Below, piece by piece: positions 1 through 6,025 of a stretch of 36,485 nt of DNA. How positions within the stretch are numbered: position 1 is the stretch's first letter; every line of letters starts with the position of its first letter. The notes beneath the pieces are model-generated. The model had not been told where the DNA came from. It saw only the letters and a list, made by a program, of their open reading frames with translations, and ran no database searches. Location: assembly GCA_012797975.1 (NCBI GenBank), contig JAAZOD010000033.1:1-36485 (forward strand). Reading direction: 5' to 3'. The DNA is from Pelolinea sp. GTDB taxonomy: Bacteria > Chloroflexota > Anaerolineae > Anaerolineales > Anaerolineaceae. The position numbers and the translations under genes were made by a program.

Positions 1-485
1 ACTCCACGATACCCACCGGCGATCTTAAGCTCATCGATGCCCAGCCAGTAAGGAGCCAGAATAACCCGTTTCTTTTCCTCGCGCTCCACGTACTCATTGA
101 AAACGTTGCGGATTGTCTTCTCATCTACCCCGATTTCAGCAGCCATCGCCATAAAGGTGCGCTTGAACACCTCGCGTTCGATGTAGCTGACCAGGCGCTT
201 TGTCATAAAGTGGTCTTCGTTCATATCGGGGAGCGGCTGGATGTAGGTTTTCCCGCAGTTCTGGCACTTGTAGCGGTTGCGAATCGCCCGGATACCAACC
301 CGCTTGCCGTGGATGGGGGTATCCATAAAGAGCTTTTCCTTCGTGCCGTGCCCATAGCGGATCATAAACCCGCAGTGGGGGCAGCCAGCAGGCTCGATTT
401 CGTAAGTAGCATCGATGACATAGTTCAGGTCGCTTTCCTGAACTTTCAGAATGTTCCAATAAGGAAGATTGAGAAGATCGGTCAT
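1..485 (-). CDS. ISL3-family transposase, N-terminal part (joins to the gene at 35501-36485)
   Basis: The gene starts at ATG 485 and runs off the window start; joined to 36344-35501 it gives 442 residues with no stop, a normal ISL3 transposase length. The N-terminus carries a zinc ribbon (Cys35, Cys38, Cys74, Cys77), then a helix-turn-helix region at about residues 90-135, then the start of the DDE nuclease core with Asp151 in LGIDELKIAGG. It would bind the element's inverted ends and catalyse transposition. The ATG overlaps the stop of the upstream ribbon-helix-helix gene (ATGA at 482-485), suggesting coupled translation. Motifs are seen directly; the join across the window edge is inferred from the 141-base overlap. 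Confidence 0.93.
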   Translation of the reverse strand, partial: MTDLLNLPYWNILKVQESDLNYVIDATYEIEPAGCPHCGFMIRYGHGTKEKLFMDTPIHGKRVGIRAIRNRYKCQNCGKTYIQPLPDMNEDHFMTKRLVSYIEREVFKRTFMAMAAEIGVDEKTIRNVFNEYVEREEKKRVILAPYWLGIDELKIAGGYRG

Positions 486-670
486 TTATCCTTCATCGCT
501 TTATCGATCAGAATTCGCAATAATTCGCTGGCAGTTATCCCTAATCGCGAAGCTTCTTCTTTGATCCACTGGATTTGGCTTTCGTACAACCATAAACCCG
601 TCTGTACCATCTTGCTGCCTTTCTTGGGGGGTCTTCCGCGCTGGGGCTTAGGGTCATTCTTGGGAAGCAT
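482..670 (-). CDS. ribbon-helix-helix protein coupled to the transposase
   Basis: A 62-residue protein from ATG 670: a basic N-terminal arm (QRGRPPKKGSK), a short strand (MVQTGLWLY), then two helices (SQIQWIKEEASRLG and TASELLRILIDKAM). This is the ribbon-helix-helix (Arc/CopG) layout of small dimeric DNA-binding repressors. Its TGA overlaps the transposase ATG, so it probably sets or coordinates transposase expression. A frame open back to 724 exists, but the upstream gene ends at 654, which favours the start at 670. A plausible operator is the palindrome inside the operon promoter at 1397-1410. DNA binding is inferred from the fold pattern. Confidence 0.75.
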   Translation of the reverse strand: MLPKNDPKPQRGRPPKKGSKMVQTGLWLYESQIQWIKEEASRLGITASELLRILIDKAMKDK

Positions 671-854
671 TCTGATCCTCCGCGCTTTCGGTATCTGTAT
701 CCCCAAATCGCTTCTTCGCTGCATCGTATTCGTCTTTCGATACTTCGCGCATTCCGTGGCTCAGGTACCAGTGGGTCCACATGTTTTTGTTCCCAATAGA
801 CGTTGGTCTTACCCTTGCCCCTCCGTCCTCTCCGAGAAAATAAAGCGTTTTCAC
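654..854 (-). CDS. small hypothetical protein in the IS cargo operon
   Basis: A 66-residue protein from a GTG start at 854, preceded by AGGA eight bases upstream. Its end overlaps the ribbon-helix-helix gene by 17 bases, as in a tight operon. The C-terminal half is acidic (KDEYDAAKKRFGDTDTESAE). I do not recognise a family. The internal IS-end copy (777-801) encodes part of its N-terminal region, so the gene may be a chimera made when the element grew. Confidence 0.5.
   Translation of the reverse strand: MKTLYFLGEDGGARVRPTSIGNKNMWTHWYLSHGMREVSKDEYDAAKKRFGDTDTESAEDQNASQE
777..801 (-). repeat. internal copy of the ISL3 right end
   Basis: Read on the minus strand from 801, GTCTATTGGGAA and then ACATGTGG match the left end at 19 of 22 positions, allowing a 3-base insertion. 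It has the orientation of a right end but lies inside the 654-854 gene. It would define a shorter element of about 1647 bp containing only the transposase and the ribbon-helix-helix gene. Confidence 0.6.
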
Positions 855-863
855 GTCGCGATC

Positions 864-1160
864 CTATCTTGCGCCACTATCATAGTATCCGCCAGGACCG
901 TGGACTTCACCGGGCGTTACATCGCCTTCGATGATGGCAAACAGCCGTTTGATGGTAACTACCTCGGGTTCGTCGTTGTACTCGTCCTCTGGTTCGCAAA
1001 AGCGGCCATCATCACCGTGGCGGGAACTAATCAGCGCGGAAATTTCGCGAAGCCTCGACTGAAGAGCTTCGATAAGTTTCTGATCATCGGCCATCGCGGC
1101 GCGCAATTCTCTATTTCCTTCCCTAAGCGTTTCGATAATGTTTCTCTCTCTATCACTCAT
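864..1160 (-). CDS. coiled-coil hypothetical protein in the IS cargo operon
   Basis: A 98-residue protein from ATG 1160 with a GGAGGG ribosome-binding site. The first 45 residues look like a coiled coil (RNIIETLREGNRELRAAMA...). The C-terminal half is acidic, then rich in Gly and Tyr (GGYYDSG). The start overlaps the stop of the upstream 72-residue gene by ATGA. No family recognised. Confidence 0.6.
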   Translation of the reverse strand: MSDRERNIIETLREGNRELRAAMADDQKLIEALQSRLREISALISSRHGDDGRFCEPEDEYNDEPEVVTIKRLFAIIEGDVTPGEVHGPGGYYDSGAR

Positions 1161-1375
1161 TTTTCCCTCCCGTCTTCCCAAATCGCCTCGCTAATCTCTT
1201 CTAACGCCTCTTCGACCGAATCACAATTCAGATCGCTTACAAGTGGCTTTCCGTTTTCCGTTACACTCCAGTCCGCGACCGGATTGCCCTCTTCGTCATC
1301 GGCGAAGGTAATGGTTATAGTCAGACCTCGCCCCATCATCAGGGCATCTTCGAGCTTTTGGATATCCATGTCCAT
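1157..1375 (-). CDS. acidic small protein, first gene of the IS cargo operon
   Basis: A 72-residue acidic protein from ATG 1375 with the ribosome-binding site AAGGAGAG and a consensus promoter immediately upstream. The sequence alternates short strands (LTITITFADDEEG, DWSVTENGKP) with a terminal helix (SVEEALEEISEAIWED). It looks like a small alpha/beta protein; I do not recognise a family. It heads an operon that ends in the transposase. Confidence 0.65.
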   Translation of the reverse strand: MDMDIQKLEDALMMGRGLTITITFADDEEGNPVADWSVTENGKPLVSDLNCDSVEEALEEISEAIWEDGREK

Positions 1376-1393
1376 TTCTCTCCTTGTGTATTT

Positions 1394-1421
1394 ATTATAT
1401 AACGTTATATGTAATTGTCAA
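1394..1421 (-). promoter_or_regulatory. consensus promoter with embedded palindrome for the cargo/transposase operon
   Basis: On the minus strand TTGACA (1421-1416), a 16-base spacer and TATAAT (1399-1394) form a consensus sigma-70 type promoter. A perfect 14-bp palindrome, ATATAACGTTATAT (1397-1410), covers the spacer and runs into the -10 box. A dimeric repressor bound there would block polymerase; the operon's own ribbon-helix-helix protein is the obvious candidate. Promoter and palindrome are seen; the regulator is inferred. Confidence 0.75.
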
Positions 1422-1473
1422 GCAACTGTTAAAGAAAACCACCTATCAATTTCGATAGGCAGTCTACACGTTG

Positions 1474-1556
1474 ATCCGATTTTTGAAAGGAGTGTACAGA
1501 CTTGAAGAACATCGATGATCCACACACTAATCCGATTTTTGAATACAGTGTACAGA
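1474..1556 (+). repeat. 27-bp direct repeat, 56-bp period, inside the right IS end
   Basis: Bases 1474-1500 and 1530-1556 match at 24 of 27 positions; both begin ATCCGATTTTTGAA and end AGTGTACAGA. They lie just inside the outer right end. The first copy contains AAAGGAG, the likely ribosome-binding site for the TTG start at 1502. They may be subterminal transposase sites or a local duplication. Confidence 0.6.
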
Positions 1557-1882
1557 GGAATGTTCTACATGAAAAACCGAATAGCCCATTTATTCAGGCA
1601 ACTTATCAGACAAATTTAGGCACATTAGTATCAAATCATCCCAATGCTACGATATATGCTATGGGAGTATTAAACGCAACGAGTGGTGGTGGAGCGGGAG
1701 AAACTAGAACTACAATAAACGGTAGGATTAGTGCCGCCGCAACCGCTGTTGGTAGTCCCGTTGTGTATGTGGACACTACGGGATGGATTGACCCCGCAAC
1801 AGATACATCAGATGGGGTTCATCCAACCGCCGCTGGACAATTAAAAATACGTGATGCCATGATTGCATTATTGCCAGCATAA
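1502..1882 (+). pseudogene. C-terminal fragment of an SGNH/GDSL hydrolase fused to an IS end
   Basis: The frame is 126 codons from a TTG start at 1502. Codons before 1587 come from the IS end; the remainder resembles the C-terminal part of an SGNH hydrolase, ending with the block-V signature SDGVHPTAAGQLKI that carries the catalytic Asp and His, preceded by VVYVDTTGW. Blocks I-III with the catalytic Ser, Gly and Asn are absent, so it cannot be a complete esterase. Its position between coat and connector genes suggests a virion-associated carbohydrate esterase or fibre domain before disruption. Base composition is more AT-rich than the neighbours. Confidence 0.7.
1565..1586 (-). repeat. ISL3 right terminal inverted repeat (outer)
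   Basis: Read on the minus strand from 1586 it begins GGCTATTCGG and then shares CATGT with the left end at the same spacing. It marks the outer right end of the element; phage sequence resumes at 1587. The repeat is translated within the plus-strand frame 1502-1882. Confidence 0.75.
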
Positions 1883-1910
1883 AATAGTCATTTTGTTGAA
1901 GAGGTAGAAG

Positions 1911-2933
1911 ATGAACAGACAGATATTTTGCACGGTAAACCAGCTGATCGATGATCTCGATTTGAGAGGGTTCTCGGAGGCAAATCTTCTGGACCGCATC
2001 AAGGAAGCCAGCGACCTGATCCAGCGGCACCCAAGAGGGGGGGATTTCATCCCGGTGACGGCGACAAAATACTTTGGCGCACCGGTAGATCTTACATCAA
2101 AATGTCTTTCTGTCCCTCCGCTGCTGGCGGTTACTTCAATCACAAATGACGGCGAGGCGGTGACCGATTATCACTTAAAACCATTCAACGGGCTGTGGGA
2201 AGATGGTCCATACATCGAAATCGAGATGGACGAGGGGGGGGGGTTCTGGGCGGATGAAGATGATGTGGTCATTTCCGGCTGGTGGGGCAAGTATGAGAAA
2301 ACCGCTGACCTGGGGATCACTGGCAGCCAGGCTACAACCTCGGAAACCACGCTGGAAATAGACAATGGATCTTTGCTGTGTCCGGGAATGGTAATCAAGA
2401 TCGAGGATGAGCAGGAGTATGTAACCGCTGGTAATGGATCTCCAGGCGGCGCGGCTGCAACCGCGGCCACTTCGAAGGTGAACGGGGCGATCGATGAGCT
2501 GGATACCTCGATCACGGTTGACAACGGGGCTGAGTTCTACGCGGGAGAAGTGTTGCAGATCGGCGTGGAAGATCTGAAGATTATCAAAAAAAATACTCAT
2601 GTCCTGTTTGTTGAACGCGGGTGGAACGGGACAGTTCCCGCGGATCACGCTGATGATTCCGCTATTGGAGTTTACCGGACCTTCACAGTTGAACGCGGGG
2701 TGAATGGAACGACTGCAGCAGCGCATTCGAGCAAGGCGATCTATCAGATGGTGGTTCCTGCAACCGTGAATTATTTATGCCAGAAGCTGGCAGGGCTCTT
2801 AAGAGCAAAGGTTTTGACCAGTTTCACCGGGGTCTCAGGAAACAACGAGGCTGGTCAAAGCCGGTATGGATATGAATTTGATCAACGGTCGATCGATGAT
2901 GTGCTGAGACCGTTCACGATCTGGAGCGATTAG
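1911..2933 (+). CDS. head-tail connector / adaptor protein
   Basis: A 340-residue protein with GAGGTAGAAG ahead of the ATG. The N-terminus (LIDDLDLRGFSEANLLDRIKEASDLIQR) and C-terminus (VNYLCQKLAGLLRAK) are helical, as in gp6-like connectors. The middle (about residues 110-270) holds repeated beta segments: two partly similar units with VERGWNGT and VERGVNGTTAAAH, suggesting an inserted duplicated domain. It lies between the coat gene and an HK97 gp10-like gene, the usual place for a connector. The assignment rests mostly on order. Confidence 0.6.
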   Translation: MNRQIFCTVNQLIDDLDLRGFSEANLLDRIKEASDLIQRHPRGGDFIPVTATKYFGAPVDLTSKCLSVPPLLAVTSITNDGEAVTDYHLKPFNGLWEDGPYIEIEMDEGGGFWADEDDVVISGWWGKYEKTADLGITGSQATTSETTLEIDNGSLLCPGMVIKIEDEQEYVTAGNGSPGGAAATAATSKVNGAIDELDTSITVDNGAEFYAGEVLQIGVEDLKIIKKNTHVLFVERGWNGTVPADHADDSAIGVYRTFTVERGVNGTTAAAHSSKAIYQMVVPATVNYLCQKLAGLLRAKVLTSFTGVSGNNEAGQSRYGYEFDQRSIDDVLRPFTIWSD

Positions 2934-3491
2934 GTGAGCGATCTAAGTGGTTCGGCTTCCAATTTGAGTTACACGATCTCCACCGAGGGACTGGAAGAGG
3001 AGATCTTGAAGCTTGGCAAGCTGCCGGAAAACTTGACCGAGGAACTCAAAAAGGCGGTGAAGATCGGAAACCAGGCGATCAAGAATGATATGGTGCCGCG
3101 GGTGAGGAGGTTCACGGGAAGCACGGCCAGGAGCATCACAAGCAAGGTCAAGGTTGGCGTCGGCGGATCTGTAATGGGCATTACGGGCCCATCGATGAGC
3201 GGGAAGAATGCCAGGGTGCACATTTTTAGATTTCTCCAGGATGGGGCGTACTGGCAGAACAGCGATAATTCACAACCCTGGATCTATGACCTTTTGGACT
3301 GGGTACGAGCGAAGTTTCACCCGGCGCCGGAAGATGAGAAGCGGGCAGCGTTTGCACTGGCGAGAAGTATCAAGGAAAAAGGGATCAAGGGAGAACCGAT
3401 CTCGAGGCCTGTGCTCGAAGCGAAAAAAGGGTATGCGGTCATGGTGATCAAGGCGGCGATCGATAGTGTTCTGGAAAAGTTGAAGGTGTAA
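2934..3491 (+). CDS. HK97 gp10-like neck / tail-completion protein
   Basis: A 185-residue protein from a GTG start directly after the connector stop. The pattern of an N-terminal strand, a helix with LEEEILKLGKLPENLTEELKK, then VRRFTGSTARSITSKV and a C-terminal PVLEAKKGYAVMVIKAAIDS helix resembles HK97 gp10 neck proteins, which join head and tail. The position after the connector agrees. It is longer than a typical gp10 (about 110-150). Confidence 0.65.
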   Translation: MSDLSGSASNLSYTISTEGLEEEILKLGKLPENLTEELKKAVKIGNQAIKNDMVPRVRRFTGSTARSITSKVKVGVGGSVMGITGPSMSGKNARVHIFRFLQDGAYWQNSDNSQPWIYDLLDWVRAKFHPAPEDEKRAAFALARSIKEKGIKGEPISRPVLEAKKGYAVMVIKAAIDSVLEKLKV

Positions 3492-3493
3492 TC

Positions 3494-3610
3494 ATGGCGA
3501 CGGAATTTGGACTGAGATACTGGTTCAACGATGAAAGTAACGAAGCCCTGCTCCTGGCTGGCAGCCAGTCGCTGGGTACGCCTTGTTTGCAAATTAAAGG
3601 TGAATTATGA
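3494..3610 (+). CDS. 38-residue protein sharing its N-terminus with the next gene
   Basis: ATG at 3494 follows the gp10-like stop by two bases. The first 13 residues, MATEFGLRYWFND, match the start of the next protein, MTTDFGLRYWFND, at 11 of 13 positions, although many codons differ. After that the two are unrelated and this one stops at 3610, overlapping the next ATG. It could be a decayed copy or a real small virion peptide. Confidence 0.5.
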   Translation: MATEFGLRYWFNDESNEALLLAGSQSLGTPCLQIKGEL

Positions 3611-4074
3611 CCACAGACTTCGGCTTACGCTATTGGTTTAATGATGTTCAACGGCTATGGTCTTCCATTGTGGACGATAAAGGCCAGAAGGTGCTGGCTT
3701 TCACTCTGGAAAAAATGCCGGAAAGCGTAACGAAAGTACCGTGCGCGCTGAGCTTCATCGTTGGGAATGTGAGCGCAGCGCCTTCCGTGGGCGGTCCATC
3801 GATGGTGATTTACAACGGGAAAACCGAGTTTCATCTTACTCAAAACCTTGGAAGGCAGCAGCTGCCGTATGTGATGAGCTTCATTGATAAGATCATCCAG
3901 AAGGCGGCAAGTTCGATCACGCTGAACGGGAAAGTGGTTTCGTTTCGGCTGGCAACTCCGGGCAGCATAGCGCCCGTTACTTTGGTCTGGGGACAGGAAG
4001 AGGAGCATTACGGCCTCGAGGTGTTCTGGCAGGTCATTGAAAATCAATCAGGCAAGTACACGGTAAGTCCGTAA
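3607..4074 (+). CDS. tail completion / tail terminator-like protein
   Basis: A 155-residue protein located between the neck gene and the tail tube gene, where siphophages place the tail terminator. It is mixed alpha/beta with a central segment GPSMVIYNGKTEFHLTQ and a C-terminal strand LEVFWQVIENQSG. I do not see a diagnostic motif, so the role is inferred from order and size. Confidence 0.5.
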   Translation: MTTDFGLRYWFNDVQRLWSSIVDDKGQKVLAFTLEKMPESVTKVPCALSFIVGNVSAAPSVGGPSMVIYNGKTEFHLTQNLGRQQLPYVMSFIDKIIQKAASSITLNGKVVSFRLATPGSIAPVTLVWGQEEEHYGLEVFWQVIENQSGKYTVSP

Positions 4075-4082
4075 GGTATTTA

Positions 4083-4123
4083 GTGCGAGATTGCCGCGTC
4101 GCAAAGACCGCTCCTCGCAATGA
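4083..4123 (+). repeat. REP-like chromosomal repeat
   Basis: The stretch begins GCGAGATTGCCGCGTCGC and ends CTCCTCGCAATGACA. It resembles the short palindromic repeat found in many copies between genes in a wide range of bacterial chromosomes. GCGAG and CTCGC at its ends are inverted. It lies in the 137-bp gap between tail genes, followed by a second imperfect hairpin (TCCTGC ... GCAGGA, about 4139-4173). It was probably acquired from a host chromosome. Confidence 0.55.
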
Positions 4124-4211
4124 CAAATCAAAGTTGGAATTCCTGCTCGTTCGCGCTGCGAGCTCGCAGGATACGAAAAAATAAAAGGCAATTTTTTCTA
4201 GGAGGCTTGAA

Positions 4212-5207
4212 ATGAACTTAAATCAATTGCAATATGGCAAGGAATCGCCTTCAGGGACCGCGGTTGTAGCAACCAAGAGGATCCTGGGTTCGATGAATTA
4301 TGTGCCTGATCAACAGGCGGTGATCCCGGCAGATGATATTGGCAAGAATGTTCCTGGGTACCGGGCAGTTAAAGGCGGCAAACTGGTAGCCAACTCAATT
4401 TTGATTGAACGCGGGTATTTCCAGATCCTGCCATTGATCTTCTCGCTGCTGCTCAAGGGCGGGATCACCCCGGCAGAACAAACCACAGACCAGGAAGATT
4501 ACCTGTGGGCGTTCGACCCGGATCTGACAGCCACCGGTAATACTCCGGACACGATCACGCTGGAAAGCGGTGATGCCGGGGTGCAGGGGTTTGAGACGGA
4601 GTACGTGGTCTTCGAAAAGGTGAAAATCTCCGGCTCAGTGCCGCAGGACGGCAGGGATGCTCCGATCAAGATCGACATTGACTTCTTCGGGAAGCAAAAC
4701 ACGAAGACAACCTTTACCGCCGCCATCGCTCCTCCGGTTGTGAACGAAATGAGCGGGTTCCTGACCAGACTGTACGTGAATGATTCCTGGGCTGCAGTGG
4801 GAACCACCGAGAAAACGAACATCCTGAGGGCGTTCGATATCGAGATCATCGGCGGGTTCGCGCCAGCGTTCCACGGTGGTCAATCGTTGACGTTTGATGC
4901 TGTTGTCGAGGGCAAGAAATCCATCCTGGTGACTCTAACGCTGGATAGCGGCGCGGATGCCATGGCTTTGCACGATGCGCTGGGAGAGGTCAAATTCCTA
5001 AAACTCCTGTTCGAAGGTCCGGCAATTGGCACTGGGGACAAGCACAGCCTGGCGATCAAGTTCGCGGGTGTGGTGATGGATCCCAAGCTGAACGCGAGCT
5101 ATGAGAATGATGTTCCATTGACCACGGTGCAGCTGGAGGGTGTTTATGACCCGACTGGCGGCAAGATGTTCACGGTGGATGTGACCACGAACAGTGCAAC
5201 GATCTAA
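4212..5207 (+). CDS. major tail tube protein
   Basis: A 331-residue protein with the strong ribosome-binding site AGGAGG. It is largely beta (VFEKVKISGSVPQDG, IKIDIDFFGKQ, SILVTLTLDSG), contains repeated tube-like domains and ends with the strand-rich VPLTTVQLEGVYDPTGGKM. Length and position immediately before the chaperone pair and the tape measure are those of a siphophage tail tube protein. It would polymerise around the tape measure. Confidence 0.7.
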   Translation: MNLNQLQYGKESPSGTAVVATKRILGSMNYVPDQQAVIPADDIGKNVPGYRAVKGGKLVANSILIERGYFQILPLIFSLLLKGGITPAEQTTDQEDYLWAFDPDLTATGNTPDTITLESGDAGVQGFETEYVVFEKVKISGSVPQDGRDAPIKIDIDFFGKQNTKTTFTAAIAPPVVNEMSGFLTRLYVNDSWAAVGTTEKTNILRAFDIEIIGGFAPAFHGGQSLTFDAVVEGKKSILVTLTLDSGADAMALHDALGEVKFLKLLFEGPAIGTGDKHSLAIKFAGVVMDPKLNASYENDVPLTTVQLEGVYDPTGGKMFTVDVTTNSATI

Positions 5208-5219
5208 AAAGGGTTGACG

Positions 5220-5639
5220 ATGATTGAAATTGTGATTCCAAAAATCGTGAAACCGTTGGCATTGAGTGGTTATGCTGAGGAATTTGATGATGCGTGTCTG
5301 TATGTGTGGGTGAATCCACCTAAAAAGTTAATCGACGAGCTGGATGCAGCGATCATGAGTGTGAGTGAAATCGAAAAGGTTTATGTAACTTTTGATCGGA
5401 AAAAACCTGCTATAAACCTGGACGATTTCAATAAAAAGGTGAACGAGATTGTTGACAGGCAATGTCAGATTTATAGCGAATTACTGAGCCAAGGACCAGA
5501 AGGTACACGAATGAGTTTTGAGGAAGTACGAACTGTTTCTGTAGAAACGAGCGAGACGGATCCGGCTTTCTGGAATTGGGTGAAGGTGCAGATCGCGACC
5601 ATGATCAAGGGGCATCGGGCCGGCACAAAAAAAGCATAG
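5220..5639 (+). CDS. tail assembly chaperone, short form (G-like)
   Basis: A 139-residue protein from ATG 5220; an in-frame TTG lies at 5214. It sits between tail tube and tape measure and ends in a run of seven A residues followed by a stop. This is the arrangement of the lambda G/T pair, where the short form coats the tape measure and a fraction of ribosomes shift to make a longer form. It has an N-terminal strand and helix (KPLALSGYAEEFDD) typical of such chaperones. Confidence 0.75.
   Translation: MIEIVIPKIVKPLALSGYAEEFDDACLYVWVNPPKKLIDELDAAIMSVSEIEKVYVTFDRKKPAINLDDFNKKVNEIVDRQCQIYSELLSQGPEGTRMSFEEVRTVSVETSETDPAFWNWVKVQIATMIKGHRAGTKKA
5627..5633 (+). other. -1 programmed ribosomal frameshift site (A AAA AAA)
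   Basis: In the chaperone frame the codons read ACA AAA AAA GCA TAG, so A-AAA-AAA is a perfect X-XXY-YYZ heptamer directly before the stop at 5637. A -1 slip continues as AGC ATA GCG ... into the open frame that ends at 5914. Confidence 0.8.
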
Positions 5640-5914
5640 CGTCCTCCCTGCTGGAACTTGCCCGGACGGGGTGGACGACAAACCCATATTTTGTACGAAT
5701 CATCCGGGCAAAAATGATCAATCAGTTGATGGGAGGATTGGCAGTGATGCCCTGGGAGGTTGACGAGGTGTCAACAGAATGGCTGGAAGCGATGCGGTCT
5801 CTGGTTGAAGACTTCCCAAAAATGCAAAGTTTATTCAGGGATCAAGAACGAGGCAGGGAAGCCTGGCTAAAAAAGAGCAATTATCGCAGCTACTTGAAAA
5901 AAAGGCAAGGATAA
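5633..5914 (+). CDS. tail assembly chaperone, frameshift extension (T-like)
   Basis: This frame is made as a fusion: 138 residues of the upstream chaperone, then 93 residues starting SIASSLLELARTGW, giving about 231 residues. There is no convincing independent start or ribosome-binding site for the extension. The segment is helical, as expected for the T domain that recruits tail tube subunits. Confidence 0.75.
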   Translation, partial: SIASSLLELARTGWTTNPYFVRIIRAKMINQLMGGLAVMPWEVDEVSTEWLEAMRSLVEDFPKMQSLFRDQERGREAWLKKSNYRSYLKKRQG

Positions 5915-5950
5915 TTTGGGAAATCTTTTGAGAATTTTGCATGACTTACT

Positions 5951-5984
5951 ACCCGTGAACAGTCAAAAAACGACTGTTCAGGGT
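5951..5984 (+). other. hairpin ahead of the tape measure gene
   Basis: TGAACAGTC (5956-5964) and GACTGTTCA (5972-5980) form a perfect 9-bp stem with an A-rich 7-base loop, extended by ACCC/GGGT after a one-base bulge. No U-tract follows, so it is more likely an mRNA stability or translation element than a terminator. Confidence 0.65.
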
Positions 5985-6025
5985 ACAGATCGTCCGATCC
6001 AAGAAAAAAAATAGGAAACGATCTT

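Larger units (their letters stand above)
1..1586 (-). mobile_element. ISL3-family element with cargo operon, right portion
   Basis: The right portion of the insertion sequence holds the transposase start, four small upstream genes, their promoter and a direct-repeat zone. It ends at 1586 with the inverted repeat 1565-1586, which reads GGCTATTCGG inward on the minus strand, identical in its outer ten bases to the left end at 35499. Total element length on the circle is about 2432 bp (846 + 1586), longer than the roughly 1.3-1.6 kb needed for an ISL3 transposase alone; the extra length is cargo. No matching 8-bp target duplication is visible (ttaataaa on the left, catttatt on the right). Confidence 0.8.

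Noticed and set aside
1439-1460. Possible right IS end at the CCTATC/GATAGG hairpin
   Set aside because: It matches the left end at only about 13 of 22 bases, whereas 1565-1586 matches the outer ten exactly.
210-1505. 431-codon plus-strand open frame
   Set aside because: It lies opposite the transposase start and four minus-strand genes that have ribosome-binding sites, overlaps and a promoter; its translation looks like an antisense shadow.
5576-5632. Independent start for the second chaperone frame
   Set aside because: No ribosome-binding site, and the upstream codons look out of frame; the slippery site explains the frame better.
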